Below the pieces are notes generated by a model. The model did no database searches and was not told the DNA's origin. It saw only the letters and a program-made list of their open reading frames with translations. Shown here piece after piece: positions 23,644 to 35,518 of a stretch of DNA of 64,000 nucleotides (positions are counted from its first letter, which is position 1; each line of letters starts with the position of its first letter). Location of the stretch: positions 8,425,492-8,489,491 of the forward strand of contig JANAVB010033216.1 of the NCBI GenBank assembly GCA_029216955.1. Direction: 5' to 3'. The stretch comes from Iris pallida. Taxonomy: Eukaryota; Streptophyta; Magnoliopsida; Asparagales; Iridaceae. The translations under genes were made by a program, and so were the position numbers.

Positions 23644-25904
23644 GTCCATGTTGATTTGGTTTTAATCCTCTAGGCTTGGCTTCTCTTCTATGGATTGGAG
23701 TTTTGAGATCTTGTTTCACATGACACGACTGCTTGACCCAACACGACCTGGCACGGTTTTTGATGAATTGCTTATGACTAATATGGTTTCTGATTTCTGA
23801 GATTTATGATCCGGATACCTTCTGATCTTCTTGATAGTGACCCGATGGGATGCACACTTGACTTGTAACCGGTGATTCATATTAGTCCTGTATATGGATA
23901 TTTTATTAGATATTTTATGCCCATTTTATATCCTTACGCCTTTTGTCGTGAACTTGATAATCACGAATTTATTTAATATGATTGGAATGATAACTTGACA
24001 TGATTGGCTTGACATGATAGACTTGATATGACAACCTGACTTGATGATGACCCGTAGTGGTGCGCTCTCGACCAGTAACCTGACATGACATGATAGTGGC
24101 CCGTCGTGGCGCACTCCTGGCTAGTATACTTGACCGGATAACCTGACATGTTATATCTCGATAAGCCGTTGTGGCGGCTACTTGACATGACACGATCTGT
24201 ATAATGACTTGACACCGTGGACGATTGTGCTTGTATAAATGAACCAGTCTTGTCTCGCATCATTTCTAGGGCATGGACCCCTGAGTACCACGGTCAGGGG
24301 TACATATTGAAATAAACTAAGGTCAATAACTAGAATAATCTACTAGTCATGAAGAGATGTTCCCCAGTTACAGGCGACCCCGTTATTCCGGCCGCAAATG
24401 TTTGGACTTGTAGCCTGCCGACGAGTAGGGCACATTTCCAGCCCACTGTCATGTGGGGCACTCTCGATTGTCACTTTAATGATTGAACTCTATTGTCTTG
24501 CACCCTCCCTCGATTGTCACTTTAATGATTGAACTCTCTGGATTGTCACTATAATGATTGCCTGGATAACCTGGGTAGCTGCAGGGCCTGTGACTACTTG
24601 GAGCATCTCATTGCATCTTGCTAGTAATTAGGATTGTGATAATCCTAGTTAGTTAATGTAGAAAGCCGTAGGCAATGATTGGCCGTGATTGATTGGATGG
24701 AGTCTAGTCCAGTTTAGTATTGTCTAGAAGTGATCAATTACAAGATTGTACCAGCATGATTGAATGATTGTCACTCCAGATTGTCACTATAATGCTTGAA
24801 CACTATTGTCACTCCAGATTGTACTATCCTGATTGTACCTTTCATTGTCACTCTCATCATTGTCTTCTTTTCATATATATTGTTCAGCTATATTTTATTT
24901 AACATGATGTTTCTCTTAATTATTTTCTCTAATTGGGACAAGTGCATTGGTAGTGCGCGAACCCCAATCTGTGTTACTTATTGTTTTCTTACATGTTGAA
25001 TGCTAATGATTTGCTGGTTTTAGTCCTAAGTGAAGCCTCCTTTGTGGCACTTGCTCTTTCTGGGGTCTGACCCAGCTGGTTTTGTATGGCCAGATACTGG
25101 AGCAGCACCAAAGGATCTCCTTGCTTTCCAGCCCGATGGTGGTCAACAGGCGTAACCAGGGCATCGAGTGGGTTTCTTTTTGTTCTCCTACTGTAATATT
25201 ATAAATTATTCTTTTGAGGCGTTTAGCCGACGAGCAAGTGTTAGCTCGATTGTACTTACTTACCGTCTGCCTACGGGCTGTAACATGATTGACAAGCCCC
25301 GGGGGTTGATCATGTATGACTGAACTCTTGCTAGTCCTCACATTTTGTAACGACTATCTTCATGATCATCTGGATATGTAATGTTTGGGACGCCTTACAA
25401 TTGTATATTTGGAGATCTGACATCTTGTAATTATTATTAGTTGGTTGAGATTGAGACAATAGGCTATTTTATGACCTTAAGAGACTGATGGCTTGTAGAT
25501 GAACCCTCACATATCTAGACAGCCGTGACCGTATGGTGAGATGGATTCTATTTCATCATACGTAGCTGGCTATGTCCGCCCCCGCTCTCCAGTATTCTGG
25601 TTCTGGGGCGTGACACCATTGCTCTCATCTTCAGCAAAGATCGCAAAGATCGTTCGTAGTTCACCATACTTTTTTTCAGTCGAACTCTGATCATCGCTCA
25701 TCTTCTTCTTCTTCTTCTTCTTCTCCGACAATTAGGTCAATTATGGAGAGAAAATCTTCTTCTTCTTTTCCATAAGAGTTAGCATCGTTTTGAAAGAAGA
25801 ACGAAAACTCTTGAATCTTTATTCATATCAAATTTCTTTCCACAAAACAAAAAATAAATAAATTAGGTTTCTGTCAACTATTCTCCGTCGATATCACACG
25901 AAGA

Positions 25905-26280
25905 ATAGTCATTCTTCTGTATTTTTAACAAGGAGAATGCCATTCTCCGTGTTGAATGGCATTCTCCGTGTTTCCAACACGGAGAATGGTCATTCTCCTG
26001 TGTTTTAACATTTGAATGACCATTCTCCGTGTCATTTAACACGGAGAATGTCATTCTCCGTGTTATTTAGCACGGAGAATGGCCATTCTCGGTGTAATTT
26101 AGAAACGGAGAATGCCATTCTCCGTACTAAATTACACGGAGAATGGTCATTCTCCTACGTTTTAACACTGGGAATAACCATTCTCCGTGTAAATTAACAC
26201 GGAGAATGTCATTCTCCGTTTTAATTAAGACGAAGAATGCCATTCTCCGTTTTATTTAACACGGAGAATGACATTCTCCG
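25905..26280. repeat. Palindromic minisatellite of MULE-P
   Basis: Tandem units of about 30-35 bp built on the dyad GGAGAATGGCCATTCTCC or GGAGAATGCCATTCTCC, with AT-rich linkers such as GTGTAATTTAACAC. More than ten dyad halves are visible. Every unit can pair with itself and with every other unit. Confidence 0.9.
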
Positions 26281-27499
26281 TGTTAATTTTTTTGGGTTTG
26301 TATCCTTTTGTTTTGGTTTTTAGTCCCACATCGGCTAGAAAGGAATGTGTATCTCCACATATATGAGTCTTTTCTCTTTATGGAGATGCACATGTAGTGC
26401 ACATGGGTGTGTGCCATGTGGGATTAATTATTAATGGTATAAAGGCTTAATCAACAATTAAGAAGCTGTAAGCTTTTTGCTCTTGGAAATTTATTTCCAT
26501 GGAGCTAAGCTCCGTAGGAGCTTAGCGACTCGGACTCGGACTCGGACTCGGACTCGGGCTCGGGCTCGGACTCGGAATCGGGCTCGGGCTCATGAGGCGT
26601 AATGTGGCATTTTGTTGGCGCACTTTGCACTTAGCGTGTCAGCTTCGTCGCAAAGTACGCATAAGTAACGCTAATACGCGTATACGCAGCATACGGTTGC
26701 ATACGGCTGCATACGGCAGCGTAAGGCAGCGTATGGTAGCATATGGCAGCGTACGCAGCGAACCCGCGTACCCGCGTGTCCGCGTATGTGCGTATGGCTG
26801 GCTGCATATTAGAGCGGGAACGGTTGCAGCAGTTGCTGCACGTTCAGGAGTGGTTCTGCCACTACCCTGAAGTTCAGGCAACTGCTTGGCAACCGCCCCG
26901 TGGGCTATATATGCAGGTTCTCTCCTCTCTCTGAGGGCGGTAGTAATCAGAATTTCAGGAAGAAAAACTCTAAGTGTTCTTTAACACAACAGAGTAGTGA
27001 GCGTGTTCTTTAACACAAACACTAGTACTTTTTAGTACGCGTGGGTTCTGTTACTTCAAACAGAGAGGGAAGAGTAGAGTCATTGCCAGAGGAGTTCGCC
27101 ATCTTCCGAGGAGTCAGAAGAGCAGGAGTGTTCCAAGTTCTCCGACGAGCTTGCTGGTTCCTGGAAGCTGTTCGCGTAGGGCGAATAAAGCTTTGAGCAA
27201 CGGTGATCATTCACCCCAGCAGGCGTTCTTCCATCTTTCGCCAGTCACCTTTTTCGTTGCTGCCAGTAACTCTGATTGTATCTTCTTTTTAGAAGTACTA
27301 CGATCTGATTGTTGTGATTACGAAATCTTTTTAGATTCTCGTAATATCATAACGATATCTTTTTAGATCTTCGTTATCATTGCGCAACCTTCCTAGAAGT
27401 GTTGTGTTGGAACATTGTTTTTACAATTGTTTCATATTCTCAGTTTTCCATCGAAAAATTGTGCCCCGGCGATAACAATCTCAAAGCTTTATTGCTACG
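26281..27499 (+). mobile_element. Probable Ty1/copia 5' LTR and leader (boundaries uncertain)
   Basis: A different sequence replaces the MULE minisatellite at about 26281 (TGTTAATTTTTTTGGG) and leads directly into a copia gag gene. It contains TAGTCCCACATCGG, a block I associate with copia LTRs, a GGACTC hexamer repeat, a GC-rich GCATACGGC array (26680-26790) and a CTCTCTCTGAGGG leader near 26930. I cannot place the LTR end or a primer site with confidence; no Met-type site is present. Confidence 0.5.
26525..26592. repeat. GGACTC / GGGCTC hexamer repeat
   Basis: About eleven units of GGACTC, GGGCTC or GGAATC in a row within the probable copia LTR. Confidence 0.9.
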
Positions 27500-28528
27500 A
27501 TGGAAAATATTAATGCTTCACTCCTAAACACTGACTTCTGTAAGTTAGAGAAGTTTGATGGAGAGCATTATCAAGTCTGGAAGAGGAAGGTTTATCTCAC
27601 TCTTCAACTCAGAGACGTGGATCACGTGCTTCTTGAAGAGGAACCTACCGTTCCAGATACTGGGTCTCCTGCCGCAATCTCTGCGGCTACTAAACTTCAG
27701 GCCAAGTGGAGAAGGGAGAATAGCATTTGCAGGTTGCTTATCTTGAATGCTATGGAGGATTCCCTAGCAGAATCCTATTCTAAGAAGAATATCGCTAGAG
27801 ACATATGGGAGTCTCTAGAAAAACTCTACGAAGAAGACAAGAACCGCAGTAAAATATTTGTGGTTGAAAAATATCACAAGTGGTTCTTTGAGGACGAAAA
27901 GTCTATGCTGCCGCAGGTGAAGGAGTTCCTGAAACTGTGACAGAAGTTGGAAGACGAGGCGATGCCCCTCCCCGACAAGTTTGTTGTTGGAGGGATTGTC
28001 TCAAAGCTCCCCGCTGGGTGGAGCAAGTTCTATGCAAACATGCATAGGAAGAAGTTGGAGATCCCCCTTGAAGATCTCCTACAGGAAATCTATGTTGAGG
28101 ACCAGATGCGGGCTCAACTGAAGGTGGACACACTGTCCAAGCAATTGGCTAACGCCAATTTGGTTCAGACCAAGGAACCAAAGGGAAAGCAGACAGCTTT
28201 CCACAGCAAGAAGAAGAACCCTGACAATCTAAAAGTCAAGGGTACTTCTATCAAGAAAAAGAAGCCGAAGTCTAAAATGCCTTGCTTCAAGTGTGGCAAG
28301 AAGGGCCACTTTAAGAATGAGTGCAAAGCAAAGACCAAGCAATCAGAGCAAGGAGAGCCTAGTAAGGTATCTATGATCACTGACGTAGTTGCTATGATTG
28401 CACAGGTTGATGCAGTAAGGACTGATTCTGACTGGTGGGTAGACACTGGAGCCTCCTGCCATGTCTGCTCCAGTAAGGAGTGGTTCACCACCTACACCCC
28501 TACTTCTGCTATGATTGCACAGGTTGAT
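27500..28528 (+). pseudogene. Ty1/copia gag and start of protease, truncated
   Basis: It starts at ATG 27500 (MENINASLLN). Residues about 10-146 are the copia gag (UBN2/DUF4219-like) part with KLEKFDGEHYQVWKRK. A TGA at 27938 interrupts the frame, which resumes at once and runs to a stop at 28559. A CCHC zinc knuckle, CFKCGKKGHFKNEC, lies at 28283-28324, and the protease active-site DTGA follows at about 28442 in WWVDTGASCHVC. Gag would form the virus-like particle and the knuckle would bind RNA. The gene stops abruptly near 28507 in early protease; the remaining codons come from a 21-bp repeat and from MULE sequence. No integrase or reverse transcriptase remains. Confidence 0.85.
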
Positions 28529-28856
28529 CGTAAAAAAATGATGTTTGGACCTCCGTTTTAGCACTTTTGTCGTTTGTCTCGGTCTTTCCGAAAATTTTCG
28601 ACGAGTTTTTGAAGATTTTTGAGGAGAAAACCTAGATTCGAAAGTGAGCCGCGTATGGAAGAAGATGAAGTATCGAAACTTTTTTTTGGCTGTTTTCAAT
28701 AAATTAGAAGGAAGGAAAAAAAAGGTCATTCGGAACCCTCTTTATATATTTTTTGCTAATTCTGGGCACGCGATGAAATGTTATTGTGCGGTGGGTTTTT
28801 CATAAAAAATTTTCATTTTTTGGACGTTTCATAAATTTTCCCTTGTTAAAAAATAG

Positions 28857-29005
28857 AGCAATGCTACAGATACAATCAAACTTTTACAACCTTCTTACAA
28901 CCACTCACCTCATTTTCTGACATGTGGGCCTGGCCCACATGTCAGCAAATGTGTGTAAGTTGTAAAAAGGTTGTAAAAGTTTGGTTGTAAACCAAACATT
29001 TCCCT
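28857..29005. mobile_element. 149-bp foldback MITE, 9-bp target duplication
   Basis: An almost complete hairpin. The left arm contains CAAACTTTTACAACCTT and the right arm its reverse complement, around the central palindrome GACATGTGGGCC / GGCCCACATGTC. Perfect flanks AAAAAATAG occur at 28848-28856 and 29006-29014. A 9-bp duplication points to a Mutator-type source. It is inserted next to MULE-P, and its left duplication overlaps that of MULE-P by 4 bp. Confidence 0.87.
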
Positions 29006-29014
29006 AAAAAATAG

Positions 29015-29099
29015 CTTAAATATTTGAATATTTTTAAATAAAAAATTATTATATTTAATTAGTGTTTATTATGGATTAGTTTAATTTTAATTTAATTTG

Positions 29100-29154
<55 letters not shown>

Positions 29155-29761
29155 AAATAGACGTTTTAGGTTATACGGAAGAGAGAAGAGAAGATTAGTT
29201 TTAGAATTATTATCTTATGTAATTTTTATTATTACTAATTGATGAAGAATTTACAAACGTTCAATTCTAAGCTATTTTTAAGCCGTATTATATTAGTAAA
29301 GATATATAAACTATGACACACAATTGTCATGTCTAAATTGTGTCGTGATCATTGTATGCGGAATGTAATTATCTTTTGGGAGATAACTACGGAATGCATT
29401 GTATACATACTCACAATATTTGGGACTTCCACAATTTGGATATTTTGATCTTTTTTATTTTATTTTATTTATATTATTTAATATTATTTTTATTAATTAA
29501 AAAATATTAACATATATATGTCATATTTATATAGGGGTGCAACTCGGACGGGTTGAATCGGACTTGAGGTCAACCCGAGTCCAACCCGATAAATCATAAG
29601 CCTAATCCGAGCCCAAGTTTGGCCCGACCTCGGGTTCAATATATGAAGTCCAAGACAAAGTCCAAAGGATCGGATTTGGTTCGGGTTGAACTCGAGTTGG
29701 GTCAGGTCCATTGGATTTATCGGGCTCTAAATAATATTTAAAATAATTTTGAACAAAAGTA
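29015..29761. other. AT-rich spacer with microsatellite and a GGGTTGAAT-type repeat piece
   Basis: It holds a (TA)n tract at 29101-29152. At 29534-29735 there is a G/C-richer block starting GGGGTGCAACTCGG with repeated AACCCGA and CGGGTT motifs, which resembles the end of a hAT-type plant repeat. I see only one end, so I do not delimit it. No gene is supported. Confidence 0.4.
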
Positions 29762-30289
29762 ATATTAAACTGGAAATTGCTGAGAAACCCAATTTCGGGG
29801 TTGATTTTTATGAAAAACCTACCCGCATGATGGATTTTATGAAATGTCCACAATTATATATTTCCACGTTAAGTATTCCAAGATTTCCTTTAGATGCTCT
29901 GTATTTACAAAATTAATACCATAACTACCCCTCCGCACAAACTCAGATTTGGATTGCGATTCTCGTCGTCTTCTTCTTCTTCTTCTTCTTCTTCTTCTTC
30001 TTCTTCTGAATTTTATTGCTCTCATCTTCAGTAGAGATCGCAAAGATCGTTCATAGTTCACCGTACTTTTTTTCCAGTCGAACTCCGATCATCGCTCATC
30101 TTCTTCTTCTTCTTCTTTTTCGACAATTAGGTCAATTATGGAGAGAATATCTTCTTCTTCTTTTCCATAAGAGTTAACATCATTTTGAAAGAAGAACGAA
30201 AACTCTTGAAACTTTATTCATGTCACATTTCTTTCCACAAAACAAAAAAATAAAAAATTAGATTTTTGCCAACTGTTCTCCGTCGATAT

Positions 30290-30628
30290 AACACGAAGAA
30301 TAGTCATTCTCCTGCATTTTAATAAGGAGAATGCCATTCTCCGTGTAAATTAACACGGAGAATGCCACTCTCCGTGTTACTAACACGGAGAATGGCATTC
30401 TCCGTGTTTCTGACAAGGAGAATGGCCATTCTCCTGTGTTTTAACATTTGAATGATAAGAATGGCCATTCTCCGTGTAATTTATCACGGAGAATGGCCAT
30501 TCTCCGTATAATTTAGCACGAAGAATGGTCATTCTCCTACGTTTTAACACTGGAAATGGCCATTCTCCGTGTAAATTAACACGGAGAATGCCATTCTCCA
30601 TGTTATTTAATACGGAGAATGCCCCATT
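30290..30628. repeat. Palindromic minisatellite of MULE-Q, left part
   Basis: Units built on GGAGAATGGCCATTCTCC with AT-rich linkers, cut by the Ty3 element; the array resumes at 43016. Confidence 0.9.
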
Positions 30629-30868
30629 TTTCTTGTAGCGCCCCGCTTTCGATAGGCGATGGACTTCATAATATGCTTCCGTCGAGTCAGATCGGTCGGG
30701 AACTTAGATGACCATCTGACTCGATCGCTGAGCTTGATAAACGATAACACCTTGCGGCATCGATCAAATCGATTTGGACGGATGTTACGAGAATCGATCC
30801 AACTAATGGAACGACTTATGTTGGAATAAGTCCTAGATGCAGCGGGCTGCATCTCGGCGAGTGAGCTC

Positions 30869-30875
30869 TATATAA
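30869..30875 (+). promoter_or_regulatory. TATA box, 5' LTR of Ty3-A
   Basis: TATATAA in GAGCTCTATATAAGAGTCCC, also kept in the 3' LTR at 41420-41426. Confidence 0.65.
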
Positions 30876-32420
30876 GAGTCCCTTCGACAGGACCGGACCG
30901 CTGTATATTTTCTTGGAGCTTTTGCCGCTTGGTTTTGATGAAGTGCTTTCGTGTCGTTTTCTGAATGTAATTTACGAATTTTGAAGCGAAGGAATAAAGA
31001 AGGAATCCTAAAAAAGTATTGGTGCAATTGCAGGAGCTCGCATAACTAAAGCTTGAACATTGCGAAGCGCTTCGACAGTCGGCACGATCAAAGAACTTGA
31101 TGGGTGATTCGGCCCCTTCCTTTCTACTCTGTCCCGCAAATAAAATTTATTTGCCTCGAATTCATTCAAATCGACGATGCCAAGTTAATTGCATGCCAAT
31201 CCACTATGGTCAAGAACTCAGAAAAAATGTATCGATTTAGAGTAATTTACTCTAAAAATATAACTTTCGCACATAAACAAGAAAGTTTAAGGTTCTAGTA
31301 AAAAGATAGACTATTTTACGCGCTACAAAATAATATGAAACGTCGATCATGGGTTATGATACCTCGGACAATTTGGTGCCTACGGGACACTAAATCGGGA
31401 GTACGGCCTTGGAGAAAATAAATCGTTAAATGAGTTGGGAGAAATGATAATGACACTCAATACTGTTCGCGCTATAAAAATCTGTCCGCACCTATTAAAC
31501 AGTTCACGCATTGGCATGGTCATGGACAGCTTGTGCACAAGTTGAACTTTCCTCGATGCGGTATCCGGGACATCAGAACCGAATCGACCTAGGAGAAATA
31601 ATCAAATTCGTGCTTCGACACGAAGCATTGCGGGACCTGCAGTAGGGCTTGCAACCCAAGCTGACAGGCACATCGTAATGCCATATAAAAGTCCCTCGTG
31701 GTGCATAACATCAATGACCGCACATATAAGATAGAGCATGCTCACCTATTGTCACCCCCAGTTTTTGAATTAGGGGTATTTTCGTCATTTTTCAAGTTTT
31801 ATAATTTTTAGGAATTTTATTTGATTTTATGTGATTTTTTGGGATTTATTTGGGTTGGTTTGGATTTTATCCAATTCGGGCTCAAATTGGAGACCCGGGT
31901 AGCCTGCACCCTAGTGGGACCCACATACTAGCTGGGCTTGGCCCACATACCATCATAATTAGGTTAGAAATAATAAACTCTATTTCCATGGCTTAATTAG
32001 TCATTAAGAGACTTAATAAGTCGATTTGGAGTTGAACCGAAACAAACCGAAACAAACCAAACCCGAACCGAACCCAACCAAGTCTATTGGGTTTGGGGGC
32101 TTATTGGATCACCACCCAAACCCAATAAACCCCCCCCCCCCCCTTGGCCGGCCACTAAAGGAGCACCACTCCCCTTTGCTTCTCCACAAAGCAAACTCTC
32201 ACTCTCTCTCCATTTCACTTTCTTTCAAAAGCTCTCCTTCTTCCTCCAAGCAAATCAACTTTAGGTAAGCCATTAAATTCCCATTAATTCCTCTATTTCA
32301 TTTATGGCTTTCACAATTATTGTAGAGGAGAAGATTCTCCACCATTTGCCCCTAATTTTTATAGGATTTCCTAGAAATCTAGGTTAAGAAAATTATTAGG
32401 GGTTTATATATATATTGAAT

Positions 32421-32422
<2 letters not shown>

Positions 32423-32503
<81 letters not shown>
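32423..32503. repeat. (AT)n tract
   Basis: About 40 TA units in the nested solo LTR. Confidence 0.95.
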
Positions 32504-32506
<3 letters not shown>

Positions 32507-32638
32507 ATATGTTTATGGGTATTTGTGTGTGTAAGGGAAATGGTGGTGGTGGTGTTTGTGTCATGAGAGTGTTGGTGAGAGTGTGAGTGAGCTTGTGTGA
32601 GTGTGTGAGAGTGAGAGTGTGTGTATGTGTTTGTGAGA

Positions 32639-32895
<257 letters not shown>

Positions 32896-32949
32896 ATAGA
32901 TAGATGTATAGGTATATATATAGATAGGAAGATGGGAGGAAGGAGTAGT

Positions 32950-33070
32950 AGAAGGAGAAGAAGAAGAAGAAGCCACAGCAGTGGCAGCAGCTACACAGCT
33001 GCTGCTATGGACAGCAGCAGCACAGCAGCTGTAGCAGCTGCAGTAGCAGCTAGGACCCCCCCCCCCCCCC
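32950..33070. repeat. AGA / CAG trinucleotide-rich block and 15-base C run
   Basis: AGAAGAAGAAG is followed by CAGCAG and CAGCTG repeats and then an uninterrupted C run at 33056-33070. Confidence 0.9.
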
Positions 33071-33100
33071 TTTCACCCCTATTTTACCCCCCTTTAACCC

Positions 33101-33216
<116 letters not shown>

Positions 33217-33256
33217 GTGTATATATATAGATAATTAGATATTAGATAGTTAGAAC

Positions 33257-33516
33257 TAGAGAGAATAGAAGGGAGAATTAGAATAAAGTTTAGGAAGAAT
33301 TAGAAGAAGTTAGTAGTTGAGAAAAAGTAGAAGATTAGAAGAGAAGTAGAAAGGAATAAGGAGTTAGAAGAAGGAATAGAAAGAAGAGTTAGAAGAAGAA
33401 TGAGGAGAGGATTAGAAGAGAATAGGAAAGGAGAATAGAAATTAGTATGGAGGAGAAAAATTTGAATGGGAAGAAGAAGTTAGAAGAGAAAATTAGAAGA
33501 GGAATTAGAGTGAGAG
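33257..33516 (+). repeat. 260-bp block with no cytosine on the plus strand
   Basis: The stretch is built of GAAGAA, TTAGAAG and similar words, with no C from 33257 through 33516. It is purine-rich with scattered T, so it is not a simple tandem repeat. Confidence 0.9.
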
Positions 33517-33984
33517 CTAGAGAAGGATTTTAGAGAAAATCGAGTTAGAAGGGGAATTTGAGCTCCGAGTATCGGATCGTGACGAAACTTGGCGTGGACC
33601 TAAATTATATGAATTAGATTTTGCGGGTAGGCTCCCGAGTGGAAATCAGGGTTGTAGGGCGCCGGTATCGCGTCGTACCATTGCGTATCTTGAAATATTC
33701 AAGATATCGGCAATGGGCCGTATCATGGACTAGACGTCCACTTTACTTAGGTATTTTGGTAGGTAATATATCTATAGGCTAGTACCTTACTACCCTAGGG
33801 AGCACGGGTCAAAATAACAAGCGTAGGTAGGCTAACTAGGTTTCCACCTAGGCTAGAATTTTACCTTAGAAAAGGTAAAATAGAAATTGGCCTACGGCCA
33901 AGATTTGGGTTTCGAAGTCCAAGATGGACTTGGATATTGGTTGTAGAGGTTGGTAATAGTTAGAAATAGTTGCCTAGACCTAGT

Positions 33985-34316
33985 CTTGACCCCGGTTGAC
34001 CACGGTTGACTTTTTAGACCAAAAGTCAACTATGGGTCAACACTTTACCCAATTTAGTCCCAAATTCTATTAGACTTGTGTCGTTGACCGAAAGTCAACT
34101 ATTAGTCACCATTGACCTAGGATTGACCTAGGGTTGACCAAAGTTGACCGAAGTTGACCAGTGTTGACCAGTTGACCAAAAGTCAACTGTAAGTCAACCG
34201 TTGACTCAAATCGACCTAGATTAATTCCGTTTGACTTGCATTGACCCAGTTTGATCTGGTTAGGCCTAATATAACTTAGGTTGACCTCGCACAGTCTAGT
34301 TTGACGCATCTTGACC
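33985..34316. promoter_or_regulatory. Dense cluster of TTGAC motifs (W-box-like)
   Basis: About 20 copies of TTGACC, TTGACT or their complements GGTCAA and AGTCAA within 330 bp. TTGAC[C/T] is the known core bound by plant WRKY factors. Function here is inferred from the motif only. Confidence 0.55.
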
Positions 34317-35464
34317 TAGAATGACTTAATAGGATTTAAATTGTCTTAACTTTATTTCCTAAGCATAGTATTGATACGTCTTGATCTCTATAGGTCCTCA
34401 GACGCTGCACTTGCTCCGGTTGACATATCATACCATATTACAGGCGAGCACATTCTCTGACACTTTTCCAATTTATAATGATTGTTATGATTCATGTAAT
34501 TAGTGTGGATATGCTTGTTCTCGACACATTGGTCACACGGATTGGTATTCATGGATCCCGACATGAGATGTTATTCCTCGTTATCTTGGTATATCTTGTG
34601 CAAGCCCCCTTGTAGTTCTTGTGCAGTATATGGACACCGATTCTTGAGAAGACTTGCTCCCTTCTCGTAGAATTCCGTGTCGTAACGTGTCTTGCTTGGA
34701 TCCACTCTACCAGTCGGGGACGGGGAGTACTAGTGTAGATGTGTGGTCATTATCCACCTAGTTTATTCTTGTAGACCTTGAATGCTACCAATCCTACACT
34801 CCACGTAGGATTGGCTGATCAGTAGACCTTGTGCAGACCCAAGCCGGCCACATATTGTAGCTAGTACTCACACACCTAGAGATATGATTCTTGATTCCTG
34901 TACATGCCATGATCAGTTTACTTGCCTTGTTCCAGCTCTAGTTTTACAGCTTACCTTGCCATGATATTCACATGTACATTCCATGATTTTTTTGCATATA
35001 CTCTCTATTTACATTCTTATAGCTTTTGTCATATCTTGTGAACTGTTGTTAGTAGATTGTACTCGTTCCATCCTGACAGGATATGTTAAAAATATTACAG
35101 ATGCAGACAAGGGGGATTACTGTACCTACTATGGTCCGGATGACGTAGTGGGCCTAGACCTGGAGACTTTGGTCCAGCAGGGCTTAGCTCCGCCTGGCGA
35201 GACCTTACCCCTTGCTTAGTTAGAGTAGGTCTTTTGTATTGGACTTTGTCTCCAGGTACTTTTGAGACTGTTATTACTATAGATTGTATTAGAGACTTGG
35301 ACTTGTATATTATTTGGTGTTTGGACTTGACAGGTTATTATTTTATCGTCTTGTTGTCTTTATCTTTCAGTCTTTACTTTATCATCTTAGAGTTGTGATT
35401 GAGCACTCATATATATTCATTGCTTGTCCTCCGTTCGGAGTTGACCATATTCTCGACAGGTTTT

Positions 35465-35466
<2 letters not shown>

Positions 35467-35513
<47 letters not shown>
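35467..35513. repeat. (AT)n tract
   Basis: About 23 units near the end of the nested solo LTR. Confidence 0.95.

Positions 35514-35518
<5 letters not shown>

Larger units (their letters stand above)
22561..25615 (+). mobile_element. Solo LTR, Tekay-like family, target duplication CCATT
   Basis: A 3055-bp LTR from TGTAATGTCCC to GGGGCGTGACA, flanked by CCATT on both sides (22556-22560, 25616-25620). The undisturbed site is visible in MULE-Q near 30010 (GAATTTTATTGCTCTC). The last 600 bp match the ends of the LTRs at 44284 (minus), 50596, 49881 and 60323, so all belong to one superfamily. It has a TATA box at 22861, a CT-rich leader, a splice-donor-like AG-GCAAGT at 22947 and a GCGCAATCC-rich block. 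Confidence 0.93.
22327..28842. mobile_element. MULE-P: non-autonomous Mutator-like element carrying insertions
   Basis: The outer ends are imperfect inverted repeats of about 100 bp: GAAAATTGCTGAGAAACC... at the left, and at the right, read in reverse, GGGAAAATTTATGAAACG. Both then share TATGAAAAA-CCACC and CCCAGAATTA. They are flanked by perfect 9-bp repeats TTGTTAAAA (22318-22326, 28843-28851). Native MULE parts are 22327-22560, 25621-26280 and 28529-28842, all also found in MULE-Q. Inside lie a solo LTR (22561-25615) and a truncated copia element (26281-28528). There is no transposase. Whether the copia part was inserted or captured is open. Confidence 0.82.

Noticed and set aside
29534..29735. 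Complete hAT-type MITE
   Set aside because: Only one plausible end is visible and no flanking duplication was found.
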